Positions 1 through 7,548 of a DNA stretch of 33,799 nt are shown piece after piece. Each line of letters begins with the position of its first letter. The stretch's first letter is position 1. The stretch is from an uncultured Megasphaera sp. GTDB taxonomy: Bacteria; Bacillota; Negativicutes; Veillonellales; Megasphaeraceae. The DNA lies in contig UQHB01000028.1 of NCBI GenBank assembly GCA_900540735.1, forward strand, positions 1-33,799, read 5' to 3'. The notes below the pieces were generated by a model. That model was not told the DNA's origin and made no database searches. It saw only the letters and a program-made list of their open reading frames with translations. Both the position numbers and the translations under genes were made by a program.

Positions 1-71
1 TATGGATGTGAGGGAATATATACTTCCTTCGCGCAATTTTCATCTGCTGTAAAAACTATATTCATTATTAC

Positions 72-86
72 AATACGGAACGTATT
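72..86. other. Small inverted repeat near the left edge
   Basis: AATACG-GAA-CGTATT is a perfect 6-bp inverted repeat in an otherwise featureless AT-rich stretch. No gene is seen in positions 1-222 apart from this and the terminator at 101-136. It could be an operator of a gene beyond the window, or chance. Confidence 0.2.
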
Positions 87-100
87 CAACAGAAAACAAA

Positions 101-136
101 ATGGATGCCACCGGTAACATACCGGTTAGCATCCAT
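101..136 (-). terminator. Intrinsic terminator of the alcohol dehydrogenase gene
   Basis: On the minus strand a long stem (ATGGATGC paired with GCATCCAT, continued inward by ACCGGT pairs) is followed by TTTTGTTTTC. It lies about 90 bp after the stop codon of the upstream minus-strand gene, with no other gene between, so it most likely ends that transcript. Confidence 0.7.
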
Positions 137-222
137 CTAAACCATCTTATTTAGTTGTCATTACAGTGTCCAGGATTCTGGGTACACATCACCACCTCTA
201 TATAGATGGCACCTTTTTTATT

Positions 223-1335
223 TTACATCAACGACTGATACAATGCATACAACACATCATCCGTTACAGGCACGGGATTATTATCCATATTAGGATGATG
301 GCTGGCAACGACGATGCCATCGAGGCCGCTCTGGGGAATATGGAAATCCTTTAAATCACAACGGAGCTGCAAGGTCTGCTTTAACTGATATACTGCATCG
401 GCTAAGGCTTCACTATCAGCAAAGCCAAGCTCCTTAGCCAGCGTTTGGATACGCTTGTCTTGTTTATCGTTGTAGCGCACGAAATAATCGAGCGTCAAAC
501 CGCACGCTTCACCATGGGGGATACCATAACGATTGGTCAAGGGATAACTGCACGCATGAGGAGCTGTCGTTTTCGGCAACGCAAAAGCCAGACCGGCTAA
601 GACGGACGCTTCACACATATGCCGCCGCGCTTCTACATCATAGCCGTTTTCATAGGCTCGTGGCAAGTATTGAAAGACGAGCCGTGCCGCTTGGATGGCA
701 TTGGCATCGCACACAGGTTGATGGTGGACGCTCCAATAGCCTTCGAGGGCATGAGCCAGTACGTCCATACCACAGCAAGCCGTTAAATATTGCGGCATAT
801 CGTAGGTCAAAGTCGGGTCAATAATGGCATAGTCAGGATAAAAATTAGGCGATGCAATAGGTGCTTTTTTCTGAAATTCATGGTCCGATAAGACAGAAAC
901 GGATGTGACTTCGCTCCCTGTCCCAGCCGTTGTCGGTACAGCAATGAGCGGCACATGAGCTTTGGGCAAGACTTTTCCTGTACCGAGATACGCACGAATC
1001 GATTCGGTTGTCAGGCAAATTGTCGCAGCCGCTTTGGCTAAATCCATGGCACTGCCACCACCAATGGCCACGACGAAACCATTTTGCTGATTTCGCATAA
1101 TGTCAGCGCAGGCATCGACATCGGTTACGTCTGGATTTGGCGAAATATGGGAAAAAACATCTGTAATCCGTCCCTTGCATTGTTCGCGCAGCCGTTCAAC
1201 CAGGCCGCTTCGTACGACGTGAGGCGTCGCAATGATAATGCCTTGAATCCAGTCGTTGCGCACAATTAATTCGGCTAAAGAGTCGATTCGTTTTTCTCCA
1301 AATAATATCTTTACAGGTTGCTCATACGTCCACAT
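223..1335 (-). CDS. Iron-containing alcohol dehydrogenase family protein
   Basis: A 370-residue type III (Fe-dependent) alcohol dehydrogenase, a cytosolic NAD(P)H oxidoreductase that interconverts alcohols and aldehydes. The family's NAD-binding motif GGGSAMD lies near residues 92-98. PTTAGTGSEVT follows near 134-144, and the metal-binding Asp and His residues sit in CGMDVLAHALEG and in the C-terminal PHACSYPLTNRYGIPHGEAC stretch. Length is usual for the family. The ATG start is preceded by GGGAGAG at good spacing. It is monocistronic: pyruvate kinase upstream has its own terminator and this gene has one downstream. The substrate cannot be told from sequence; butanol, propanediol and phosphonate-linked members look alike. 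Confidence 0.85.
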   Translation of the reverse strand: MWTYEQPVKILFGEKRIDSLAELIVRNDWIQGIIIATPHVVRSGLVERLREQCKGRITDVFSHISPNPDVTDVDACADIMRNQQNGFVVAIGGGSAMDLAKAAATICLTTESIRAYLGTGKVLPKAHVPLIAVPTTAGTGSEVTSVSVLSDHEFQKKAPIASPNFYPDYAIIDPTLTYDMPQYLTACCGMDVLAHALEGYWSVHHQPVCDANAIQAARLVFQYLPRAYENGYDVEARRHMCEASVLAGLAFALPKTTAPHACSYPLTNRYGIPHGEACGLTLDYFVRYNDKQDKRIQTLAKELGFADSEALADAVYQLKQTLQLRCDLKDFHIPQSGLDGIVVASHHPNMDNNPVPVTDDVLYALYQSLM

Positions 1336-1369
1336 ACAGTTTCTCTCCCTTTTTCTCTGGTATAGGTGT

Positions 1370-1378
1370 ATTGTATCA
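1370..1378 (-). promoter_or_regulatory. Possible extended -10 promoter for the alcohol dehydrogenase
   Basis: The minus strand reads TGATACAAT, an extended -10 (TG-N-TACAAT), about 35 bp before the ATG. No good -35 hexamer is seen, and the element sits just after the pyruvate kinase terminator, where a new promoter is needed. Confidence 0.4.
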
Positions 1379-1400
1379 TAAAATAAGATAATGGAAATAC

Positions 1401-1434
1401 AAAAAAGTCAGTATCATCAAGAGATAATACTGAC
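1401..1434 (-). terminator. Intrinsic terminator of pyruvate kinase
   Basis: The minus strand reads GTCAGTAT, a 12-nt loop, ATACTGAC, then TTTTTT: a perfect 8-bp stem with a six-T tail. It lies 35 bp after the pyk stop codon. Confidence 0.85.
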
Positions 1435-1468
1435 CTCTATTGTTTATCTGGATACTACAGGTATTACC

Positions 1469-3217
1469 TTATCGGGAGTTTGCAACGCCGCGGAAAATCG
1501 TACCTTGGCTGCTGTCAACAGTGACAGTTTCGCCGTTTTCGAGCGTATCTGTTGCGTGTGCTGCACCGATGATAGTCGGAATACCGAGAGTAATGGCAAC
1601 GATAGCGGATTCACTCGTCAGACCCACTTCTTCTGCAACGACAGCACTAGCCCGTTTGATATAGTCAACCCATTTCGGATTAGCTGCTTTCACGACGAGG
1701 ATGCAGCCGTCTTCGAAGTTCTTTTCGAGTGATTCGTCATCTGTAGCAATGCAGACTTTGCCAACAGCCGAGTTACGGCCAATACCTGTACCGTGAATGA
1801 GAACGTCACCGACGACTTGGACGCGAATCATATTGGTCGAGCCAGCTTGCGCAACCGGTACGCCTGCCGTTAAGACGACGAGGTCGCCAGCTTTGATCAG
1901 GCCTTTGTCGAGAGCTGCAAACACTGCATTGTCGACGACTTCATCTGTATCGCTTGCTTCTTTACCAATAATAGCCTGTACGCCCCAGTTGACTTGGAGA
2001 CGACGAATAATGTTTTCATGCGGCGATACAGCCACAATCGGGCAGTTCGGACGGTATTTAGAAATCATCTGTGCTGTGCCGCCCCGTTCAGTCGACGCGA
2101 GAATAGCTGCAGCGTGGAGGTCAGCAGCAATTTTCACGACAGCTTTACCGATAGATTCAGTCGTCGTTGCCGATTCTGTATCTTCCGGTTGATGGGCATC
2201 AGGCGTGAAGTTTGCTTCTGTATAGGTAGCAATGCGGGCCATCGTTTTTACAGCTTCTACAGGGTATTGACCGCCAGCTGTTTCGCCGCTGAGCATGATA
2301 GCGTCTGTGCCATCGAGGATAGCGTTAGCAACGTCACTCGTTTCGGCACGAGTCGGGCGCGGATTATCGCACATAGATTCGAGCATCTGCGTAGCCGTAA
2401 TGACCGGTTTACCAGCAGCTTGGCATTTGTGAATGAGCATTTTCTGGAGCATCGGTACTTCTTCAGCCGGTACTTCTACGCCCAAGTCGCCACGAGCAAC
2501 CATGATACCGTCACTCATTTTGATGATGTCGTCAATGTTGTTGACAGCAGCACGGCATTCGATTTTCGAAATAATCTTCATGTGGCTGTCGTGTTTTTCT
2601 AAGATTTTGCGAATCATGACAACATCTTTGCCACGCTGAATGAAGGACGCTGCAATCCAGTCCATGTTCATGCGAATACCAAATTCAATATCTGCTGCGT
2701 CTGTTTCGGATACAGCCGGTAAGTTGATGGCATAGCCAGGAACAGCAACACGTTTGCGGTCACTCATTTTGCCGCTATTTAAGATTTTCGTGTGAATGTC
2801 TTCACCATCAATACTGAGGACTTCGAGGTTGACCAGGCCATCAGACAAGAGGATGTGTGCGCCTACTTCGACGTCTTTCGGTAAATCTTTGTAATTGACA
2901 TGAGCAATCGTTTCGTCCCCTTCAACGTCGCGCGTCGTCAAGGTAAATTCATTGCCGGCTTTCATTTGGATAGAGCCGTTTTTAAAGAGGCCTAAACGGA
3001 TTTCTGGGCCTTTCGTATCGAGGAGAAGAGCAACGGGGATACCGAGTTTTTTCGATGCAGCGCGGACCATATCCATCCGTTCTTTGTGTTCTTCATGAGA
3101 GCCGTGAGAGAAATTGAAACGGGCTACATTCATGCCAGCTTGCAGCATTTGTTCCAATACTTCCGGCGAATTCGTACTAGGGCCTAAGGTGCAGACAATC
3201 TTCGTTTTTTTCAGCAT
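1469..3217 (-). CDS. pyk: Pyruvate kinase with C-terminal PEP-utilising domain
   Basis: Catalyses the last glycolytic step, PEP + ADP to pyruvate + ATP. The barrel starts with KIVCTLGPS and NFSHGSHEEH and has LLDTKGPEIRLG. The signature ISKIE and MVARGDLGVE stretches follow, then the allosteric C domain with SGETAGG before it. At 582 residues it is about 110 longer than the minimal enzyme, because it carries the extra C-terminal domain known from Geobacillus-type kinases (residues about 490-582). In that domain the phospho-acceptor motif LTSHA is written LTSESA, with Glu536 in place of His, so the extra domain is probably structural here. ATG with AAAGGAG seven bases upstream. It follows a degraded methylglyoxal synthase remnant by 22 bp and shares its promoter. 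Confidence 0.97.
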   Translation of the reverse strand: MLKKTKIVCTLGPSTNSPEVLEQMLQAGMNVARFNFSHGSHEEHKERMDMVRAASKKLGIPVALLLDTKGPEIRLGLFKNGSIQMKAGNEFTLTTRDVEGDETIAHVNYKDLPKDVEVGAHILLSDGLVNLEVLSIDGEDIHTKILNSGKMSDRKRVAVPGYAINLPAVSETDAADIEFGIRMNMDWIAASFIQRGKDVVMIRKILEKHDSHMKIISKIECRAAVNNIDDIIKMSDGIMVARGDLGVEVPAEEVPMLQKMLIHKCQAAGKPVITATQMLESMCDNPRPTRAETSDVANAILDGTDAIMLSGETAGGQYPVEAVKTMARIATYTEANFTPDAHQPEDTESATTTESIGKAVVKIAADLHAAAILASTERGGTAQMISKYRPNCPIVAVSPHENIIRRLQVNWGVQAIIGKEASDTDEVVDNAVFAALDKGLIKAGDLVVLTAGVPVAQAGSTNMIRVQVVGDVLIHGTGIGRNSAVGKVCIATDDESLEKNFEDGCILVVKAANPKWVDYIKRASAVVAEEVGLTSESAIVAITLGIPTIIGAAHATDTLENGETVTVDSSQGTIFRGVANSR

Positions 3218-3239
3218 AATAACGCTCCTTTGTGGAATT

Positions 3240-3388
3240 TTATTTAGAAAATAAGGATACTTCTTTATCTAAGGCCGTCAATAAAATACGGGCACTTGTC
3301 ACATTCGTTGCCAACGGAATGGCATGGACATCGCACAAACGCAAGAGAGCCGACATATCCGGTTCATGAAGGCTACGTATTTATTCAT
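3240..3388 (-). pseudogene. mgsA: Methylglyoxal synthase remnant with internal deletion
   Basis: Methylglyoxal synthase converts dihydroxyacetone phosphate to methylglyoxal, bypassing lower glycolysis. A good ribosome site (AGGAGG) and ATG at 3386-3388 begin MNKYVAF, which resembles the family N-terminus. In another frame the same stretch then encodes HEPDMSALLRLCDVHAIPLA followed by TNVTSARILLTALDKE and a stop. This matches the conserved C-terminal block of the family (HEPDVSALIRLCDVYSIPLA in Bacillus, from memory). About 80 codons between the two parts are missing, including the phosphate-binding and catalytic Asp region, and the frames do not join. It is therefore a dead gene whose promoter and ribosome site still lead into pyk, 22 bp downstream. 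Confidence 0.75.
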
Positions 3389-3470
3389 GTCTTACCTCCT
3401 GTATTCTGGTGTCAAATTCGCTCCTAACGGTGACATTTTTGTCCCACTAGTCCCTATGCATCCTCAAAAA

Positions 3471-3484
3471 ATAGTATATACTAT
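3471..3484. promoter_or_regulatory. 14-bp perfect palindrome in the mgsA-pyk leader
   Basis: ATAGTATATACTAT is a perfect palindrome lying just downstream of the predicted promoter, in the leader of the pyk transcript. The position suits an operator for a dimeric repressor. No regulator family can be assigned, and the AT-rich sequence could also serve as an alternative -10 region. Confidence 0.35.
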
Positions 3485-3507
3485 ATAAATGTAAATCGTT
3501 TAGTCTG

Positions 3508-3536
3508 ATTGTACCGTATATAATTTCAGATTGCAA
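3508..3536 (-). promoter_or_regulatory. Sigma-A-type promoter for mgsA remnant and pyk
   Basis: On the minus strand TTGCAA and TACAAT are separated by exactly 17 bp. The predicted leader is about 115 nt before the mgsA remnant start, and no other promoter is needed for pyk. Confidence 0.6.
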
Positions 3537-3591
3537 TAGGTGAAAGAACAAAGAATATACCTTTACATTGTGTATCATGACAAGGGTATGC

Positions 3592-3635
3592 AAAAATAGC
3601 ATGATAGCCCCATTTTCACGAAGTTCTCATGCTAT
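3592..3635 (-). terminator. Intrinsic terminator of queC
   Basis: The minus strand reads ATAGCATGA, a loop of 22 nt, TCATGCTAT, then TTTTG: a 9-bp perfect stem with a T tail, beginning 16 bp after the queC stop codon. Confidence 0.75.
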
Positions 3636-3650
3636 AGTATTACACATATT

Positions 3651-4337
3651 TTACATCTCTAACGCCGGGTCTGGTACGCCGTTGGCAGCAAAAGCTTTTG
3701 CTCTGTCAATGCACGTGCCGCACTGGCCGCAGGGCTTGTCACCGCCTTCATAGCAGCTCCACGTCAGTTGATAGGGCGCATGGAGACGCAACCCTTCTTT
3801 GACGACACCGGCTTTATTCCACGACAAGAGCGGTGCTTCTAAATGGCACGTCCGGCCAGAGCCTTCGTAAATGGCAGTATTCATAGCCGTTTCAAATTCT
3901 GGCGTACAATCAGGATAGGCCCGTCCAGCAGCGTCATCAGCATGGGCACCATAGTAAATCACGTCGGCATGGACACTAATGGCTATAGCCGCCGCATAGG
4001 ACAAAAATAAGCCATTCCGAAAGGGGACGTACGTATCGAGTGTGCCTTCACCGCCTTTTTCGGCCAGCTGCTTGGCGTACGATTCGTGCGCAATCTCTTT
4101 TGAGCTCCCTTGCAGGAGGGGGCAATCGCTGAGGGCAAAAGCTTGGGATAAATTTACCTTTTCGTGCTGCACGCCGTAATAGTTCGCCACGTTGCGAGCT
4201 GCTTCTAATTCTTTCGCATGCTTTTGGCCGTAATAAGCCGTTAAAGCCAAGACATCTTCTTTCGTATATTTTTCTAGCGCAATGGCTAAACACGTCGTCG
4301 AATCGATGCCGCCACTGAGCAACACAACACATTTCAT
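3651..4337 (-). CDS. queC: 7-cyano-7-deazaguanine synthase QueC
   Basis: QueC uses ATP and ammonia to turn 7-carboxy-7-deazaguanine into preQ0, a precursor of the tRNA base queuosine. The PP-loop ATP motif SGGIDSTT is at residues 8-15, and ITA/YYGQKHAKEL, VPFRNGLFLSYAA and HADDAAGRAYPDCTPEF are typical of the family. A C-terminal zinc site is formed by SCYEGGDKPCGQCGTC. The 228-residue length is normal. ATG preceded by AGAGGAGAG. The gene stands alone: queD, queE and folE are not adjacent, so the intermediates come from genes elsewhere. A long structured leader precedes it. Confidence 0.95.
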   Translation of the reverse strand: MKCVVLLSGGIDSTTCLAIALEKYTKEDVLALTAYYGQKHAKELEAARNVANYYGVQHEKVNLSQAFALSDCPLLQGSSKEIAHESYAKQLAEKGGEGTLDTYVPFRNGLFLSYAAAIAISVHADVIYYGAHADDAAGRAYPDCTPEFETAMNTAIYEGSGRTCHLEAPLLSWNKAGVVKEGLRLHAPYQLTWSCYEGGDKPCGQCGTCIDRAKAFAANGVPDPALEM

Positions 4338-4375
4338 AGATTTCTCTCCTCTTTTTATAACTATTTGCGTAGCAA

Positions 4376-4443
4376 GGGGAAATAGAGGTGCGTTTATGCC
4401 TTAGGATCTTCGATAGGCGGCTTAAAACGTACCTCTATTCCCC
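4376..4443 (-). ncRNA. Structured leader hairpin of queC, class unknown
   Basis: The transcript forms a 68-nt two-stage hairpin. An outer stem GGGGAATAGAGGT pairs with ACCTCTATTTCCCC (one bulged U). An inner stem CGTTT pairs with AAACG, followed by GCC/GGC and a small AUC-GAA-GAU hairpin. It lies 38 nt before the queC start and has no T tail, so it is not a terminator. Queuosine genes are often controlled by preQ1 riboswitches, but I do not see the short preQ1-I or preQ1-II consensus. I call it a candidate cis-acting RNA. Confidence 0.5.
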
Positions 4444-4468
4444 TTTATTGACTATAGGCTCTCTTCTT

Positions 4469-4477
4469 AGTATATCA
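4469..4477 (-). promoter_or_regulatory. Extended -10 promoter of queC
   Basis: The minus strand reads TGATATACT, an extended -10, right after the permease terminator and 26 bp before the structured queC leader. No convincing -35 is seen. Confidence 0.45.
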
Positions 4478-4478
4478 T

Positions 4479-4511
4479 AAAAAGACCGGCAGAAAGAAAT
4501 TCCACCGGTCT
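4479..4511 (-). terminator. Intrinsic terminator of the cationic amino-acid permease
   Basis: The minus strand reads AGACCGG, a loop of 15 nt, CCGGTCT and then TTTT. It begins 14 bp after the permease stop codon. Confidence 0.8.
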
Positions 4512-4525
4512 GAAGAAACGATATA

Positions 4526-6010
4526 TTAGTGTCCATTCGTCGAATGAACCGTATCTTTTGCGTCATCAGCAACAGCTACGCCGTCAGCAACAGGCGCACC
4601 ATTCGGTAATTTTCCCAATTTTGCTTGAGAAATAATACTATGGTTATACCCATAGCCAAAGTAAATACCAAGGCCAATGAGCAGCCAAATGACGAAACGA
4701 ATCTGTGTTACCAAGGGCAACATGTAAATCAAGACAGCACAGAAAATAATGGACAATGCTGGCACAACAGGAACGAGGGGGCATTTAAATGCACGCGGCT
4801 GGTTCGGATTCTTTTTGCGCAACATAATGACAGCAGCAGAGACGATGATGAATGCGCAAAGGGTACCGATATTAGTCATTTCAGCGACGATATTAATCGG
4901 CAAGAACCCAGCCGTAACAGCCGTAACGATGAAGACGAGCATCGAGCTGCGAGCCGGTGTTTTGTATTTCGGATGAATATGACCGAAGAATTTCGGCAAT
5001 AAGCCATCACGAGACATAACGAAGAGGACACGGCTCTGGCCGTAACTCATAACCAGGAGAACAGATGTTAAACCGCAAATAGCACCGATTGAAACGACAG
5101 CAGCACCCCAGTGGTACCCAACAGACTGGAGGGCAAAGGCAACAGGAGCAGCAGTCGTCTTGAAGTCTAAATAGGGCACCATACCGGTTAAGACACCAGA
5201 AACGGCAATGTATAAAATCGTGCAAACGATGAGGGCTAAAATAATGCCGCGCGGTAAATCCCGTTGAGGATTCTTAACTTCTTCCGCAGCTGTGGAAACA
5301 GCATCAAAGCCGATGTACGCAAAGAAGATAATGGATGCACCAGCAAAGACACCAGACCAGCCATAGGGCATGAAAGGAACCCAGTTTGCCGTATTGACAT
5401 GGCTAAAGCCGAGAGCCAAGAATAAAGCAACGACAGCGAGCTTTACAGCAACGATGATGTTGTTAAAAGACGCACTCTGTTTAACGCCGTGAATATTGAT
5501 GAACGCAATTAGACAGAGAATCAATACAGCCGGTAAATCGACGAAGCCGCCGTTATGCGGTGCCATAGTCAGTGCTTTCGGTAAGACAATGCCTAGATTC
5601 ATTAAAATATTATTGAAATACCCTGACCAGCCAATCGCGACGGCCGAAACGGCGAACGCATACTCTAGGACTAAGTCCCAGCCAATAATCCAAGCCCAAA
5701 ATTCGCCCAGTGCCACGTACCCATACGTATAAGCACTCCCTGCAACAGGAACCATTGCAGCAAATTCAGCATAACACAGGGCTGCGCACCCACAGGCTAA
5801 GGCTGCGATGATGAAGGAAATCATCAATGCCGGGCCCGAATAGTTGGCAGCAGCAACGCCGGTTAATACAAATATCCCGGTCCCGACGATGGCGCCAATC
5901 CCTAACATAGTCAAACCAAAAGCACCAAGGACTTTATTCATACCGCCATCTTTTTGGGTTTCTGAAATAAATTCATTGATACTTTTAGTTCTGAAGATGT
6001 GCTTAGTCAT
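4526..6010 (-). CDS. APC-superfamily amino acid permease, cationic amino acid transporter type
   Basis: An inner-membrane secondary transporter with about 12-13 hydrophobic segments. The first helix carries GIGAIVGTGIFVLTG, the unwound substrate-binding segment of APC permeases. Further hallmarks are VPVAGSAYTYGY, FFAYIGFDAVSTAAEEVKNP and GQSRVLFVMSRDGLLP, as in YfnA/CAT-like proteins that import amino acids. The hydrophilic tail after about residue 465 is rich in Asp, Ala and Val. I chose the ATG at 6008-6010 because GGAGAGGA lies at correct spacing; an ATG 15 bp upstream falls on the ribosome site itself. Monocistronic, with its own promoter and terminator. The exact substrate is not decided by sequence. 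Confidence 0.85.
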   Translation of the reverse strand: MTKHIFRTKSINEFISETQKDGGMNKVLGAFGLTMLGIGAIVGTGIFVLTGVAAANYSGPALMISFIIAALACGCAALCYAEFAAMVPVAGSAYTYGYVALGEFWAWIIGWDLVLEYAFAVSAVAIGWSGYFNNILMNLGIVLPKALTMAPHNGGFVDLPAVLILCLIAFINIHGVKQSASFNNIIVAVKLAVVALFLALGFSHVNTANWVPFMPYGWSGVFAGASIIFFAYIGFDAVSTAAEEVKNPQRDLPRGIILALIVCTILYIAVSGVLTGMVPYLDFKTTAAPVAFALQSVGYHWGAAVVSIGAICGLTSVLLVMSYGQSRVLFVMSRDGLLPKFFGHIHPKYKTPARSSMLVFIVTAVTAGFLPINIVAEMTNIGTLCAFIIVSAAVIMLRKKNPNQPRAFKCPLVPVVPALSIIFCAVLIYMLPLVTQIRFVIWLLIGLGIYFGYGYNHSIISQAKLGKLPNGAPVADGVAVADDAKDTVHSTNGH

Positions 6011-6066
6011 AAATCCTCTCCCCATTCCTAAAAATACCTTAAATTTCTTTTTATGGACTGATTTTT

Positions 6067-6094
6067 ATTATACTCGTAATTTTTATTTTGTAAA
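6067..6094 (-). promoter_or_regulatory. Promoter of the amino acid permease
   Basis: TTTACA and TATAAT on the minus strand are 16 bp apart, about 55 bp before the start codon. An AT-rich element TTAAATTAAA lies 19 bp upstream of the -35 and may act as an UP element. The core is nearly identical to the promoter at 33587-33615. Confidence 0.7.
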
Positions 6095-6182
6095 GTATTT
6101 TTCAATTATTTATTTTAATTTAACCTATTTAACTTGATTTCCTCAAAGTTATATTGGGAATTAGGGAGTTTGTTTAAACTAA

Positions 6183-6791
6183 TTATGTTATAAGAAAATT
6201 TTTATCATGCTTTTCTATCATATCTCGCGTATCCATATCGATGAGTTTGGTTGGGGAGACAGGAAAGAGGAACAGACTCGCTTCGTGTTGCTGTAAAAGC
6301 TGTCGTCCCCCTAAATCGCCACGAAGACCTAAGAGCTCTCCTCGATGAGGGCGGAGAAACACAGCCGGACTGCCACGACGCGCGCCTGTCGTCACCGTGC
6401 CGATACTCTCGTGAGAAATCACAAAGGCATACAAAAAATCAGCAATAGTCTCACTGTCTAAGAAGGGCTGGTCTGCAGCAAAAATAGCCCAACCGTCCGC
6501 TTCCTTTGTCTGGGTAACGCCCACGCGGATAGACGCAGCCATACCTTCAACAGCATAGCTATTTTCTATAATGTTAAGACCTTCAGTCTGGCAATAGGTC
6601 ATAATCTCAGGATATTGCGTAACCACGCAAATCGTACATTCTATACCGTGCGCATGCAGCAGTGGCACGGCCTCTTGGAGATGCATTAAGCCGTGCTGAA
6701 ATAAGGGCTTGCCGCGCAAAGGGGCTAAGAGTTTATTGCCCCCAAAACGACGGCTAAAACCAGAAGCGATATAGAGTAAGCTAAGGTTCAT
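6183..6791 (-). CDS. MocA-type molybdenum cofactor cytidylyltransferase (NTP transferase)
   Basis: A nucleotidyltransferase of the MobA/MocA family, about 202 residues, which is normal. Such enzymes attach CMP (or GMP) to molybdopterin to make the dinucleotide cofactor for molybdenum hydroxylases. The N-terminal loop is ASGFSRRFGGNK, a variant of the usual AAGxSxRMGxxK. FAADQPFLDSETI is the metal-binding segment (AxDxP type), and TGARRGSPAVF follows. The ATG at 6789-6791 has GGAGG eight bases upstream and overlaps the last 11 bp of yqeC. It is the last gene of the molybdenum block. Cytidylyl specificity is inferred from the company of xdhC and yqeC. Confidence 0.8.
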   Translation of the reverse strand: MNLSLLYIASGFSRRFGGNKLLAPLRGKPLFQHGLMHLQEAVPLLHAHGIECTICVVTQYPEIMTYCQTEGLNIIENSYAVEGMAASIRVGVTQTKEADGWAIFAADQPFLDSETIADFLYAFVISHESIGTVTTGARRGSPAVFLRPHRGELLGLRGDLGGRQLLQQHEASLFLFPVSPTKLIDMDTRDMIEKHDKNFLIT

Positions 6792-7548
6792 ACGTATATC
6801 CTCCATCTCGTAAGGCTGGTGGAAAGGTCGAAACAATACCGCTTTCGCCGAGGGTTTGTAAAAGCTGCCGCCCTAGGTTTTGCAAGGTAGCTGTATCGGC
6901 TTGGTGAATAACGGGGATGATGGGCACGTTATATCGCTGTCGCAGTACGTCAAGGCAGTAGGTCTGCCAAATATCTTGTAGAAGAGTCGGTGTAATGATG
7001 GTCGTGCAGGTCAGATTCGTTTGATTCCAGCGAAAGCAAGCTTGGCCTAAAGGTTGTCCTAAGGCACGTAAGCCAACGACAGCGCAAATCGCCGTCGTCC
7101 CCGGTGGAATAACCGGTTCCTCTGGCCCTGTGATTTTCAAGGGCATGCGCCGTGCCCCATCGGCTTCGACGAGGACCACATCGGCTAAGGATTTAGCCTC
7201 TCCTAGTAGTTCGTCACCAATATAGGTTATTTTTTCTGCCAAAAAGCGTTTACCAGCGACGACGATGCCTTGGCGTGATAAGCCTCGTTCTATGTCGCTC
7301 AGATTGCCATCAATGATACCCCATTGCCGGGGACGATACATTTTCGTCGTCGTCACGATGAGGACGCGTTTCCCCTTTTCTTGCAATTCCTGCACCAGCG
7401 CATAAATCCAGCTCGTCTTGCCGCCTGCACCGGTAAAGGCCACGACAGGCCGCTTTTGCGCAGCCAACTTCGGCACAATAGCACAAAGACTCTCCCAGAG
7501 CGAGAGAGTCTTTTGATTATTCTTGTTCCAAACAGATGCAGTGAGCAT
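6781..7548 (-). CDS. yqeC: YqeC-family selenium-dependent hydroxylase accessory protein
   Basis: A P-loop protein of the YqeC family, which co-occurs with selenium-dependent molybdenum hydroxylases; its exact reaction is not known. FTGAGGKTSW (about residues 39-48 from the chosen start) is the Walker A loop. VLIVTTTKMYRP, DVVLVEADGARRMPLKIT and PVIPPGTTAICAVVGLRALG are family hallmarks. The start is uncertain. The ATG at 7546-7548 overlaps the end of xdhC by 32 bp and lacks a strong ribosome site, so translation may be coupled to xdhC or begin at a later GTG. A stem-loop lies inside its first codons. It overlaps the next gene by 11 bp. Confidence 0.85.
   Translation of the reverse strand: MLTASVWNKNNQKTLSLWESLCAIVPKLAAQKRPVVAFTGAGGKTSWIYALVQELQEKGKRVLIVTTTKMYRPRQWGIIDGNLSDIERGLSRQGIVVAGKRFLAEKITYIGDELLGEAKSLADVVLVEADGARRMPLKITGPEEPVIPPGTTAICAVVGLRALGQPLGQACFRWNQTNLTCTTIITPTLLQDIWQTYCLDVLRQRYNVPIIPVIHQADTATLQNLGRQLLQTLGESGIVSTFPPALRDGGYTYEP
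7486..7512. other. Stem-loop at the xdhC-yqeC junction
   Basis: AAGACTCTC and GAGAGTCTT form a perfect 9-bp stem (10 with one flanking A-T pair) around a 9-nt loop. In the transcript it begins four bases after the xdhC stop codon and lies within the first codons of yqeC. On the plus strand it is followed by TTTT, but no plus-strand gene ends here. It may tune yqeC translation or protect the upstream message end. Confidence 0.45.

Noticed and set aside
1994..2602. A 202-codon plus-strand reading frame opposite pyruvate kinase
   Set aside because: It is fully antisense to a certain gene, has no ribosome site and an unlikely composition; it results from the codon bias of pyk.
4338..4375. preQ1-I riboswitch before queC
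   Set aside because: The short hairpin with A-rich tail that defines the class is not visible; only the unrelated longer hairpin at 4376-4443 is.
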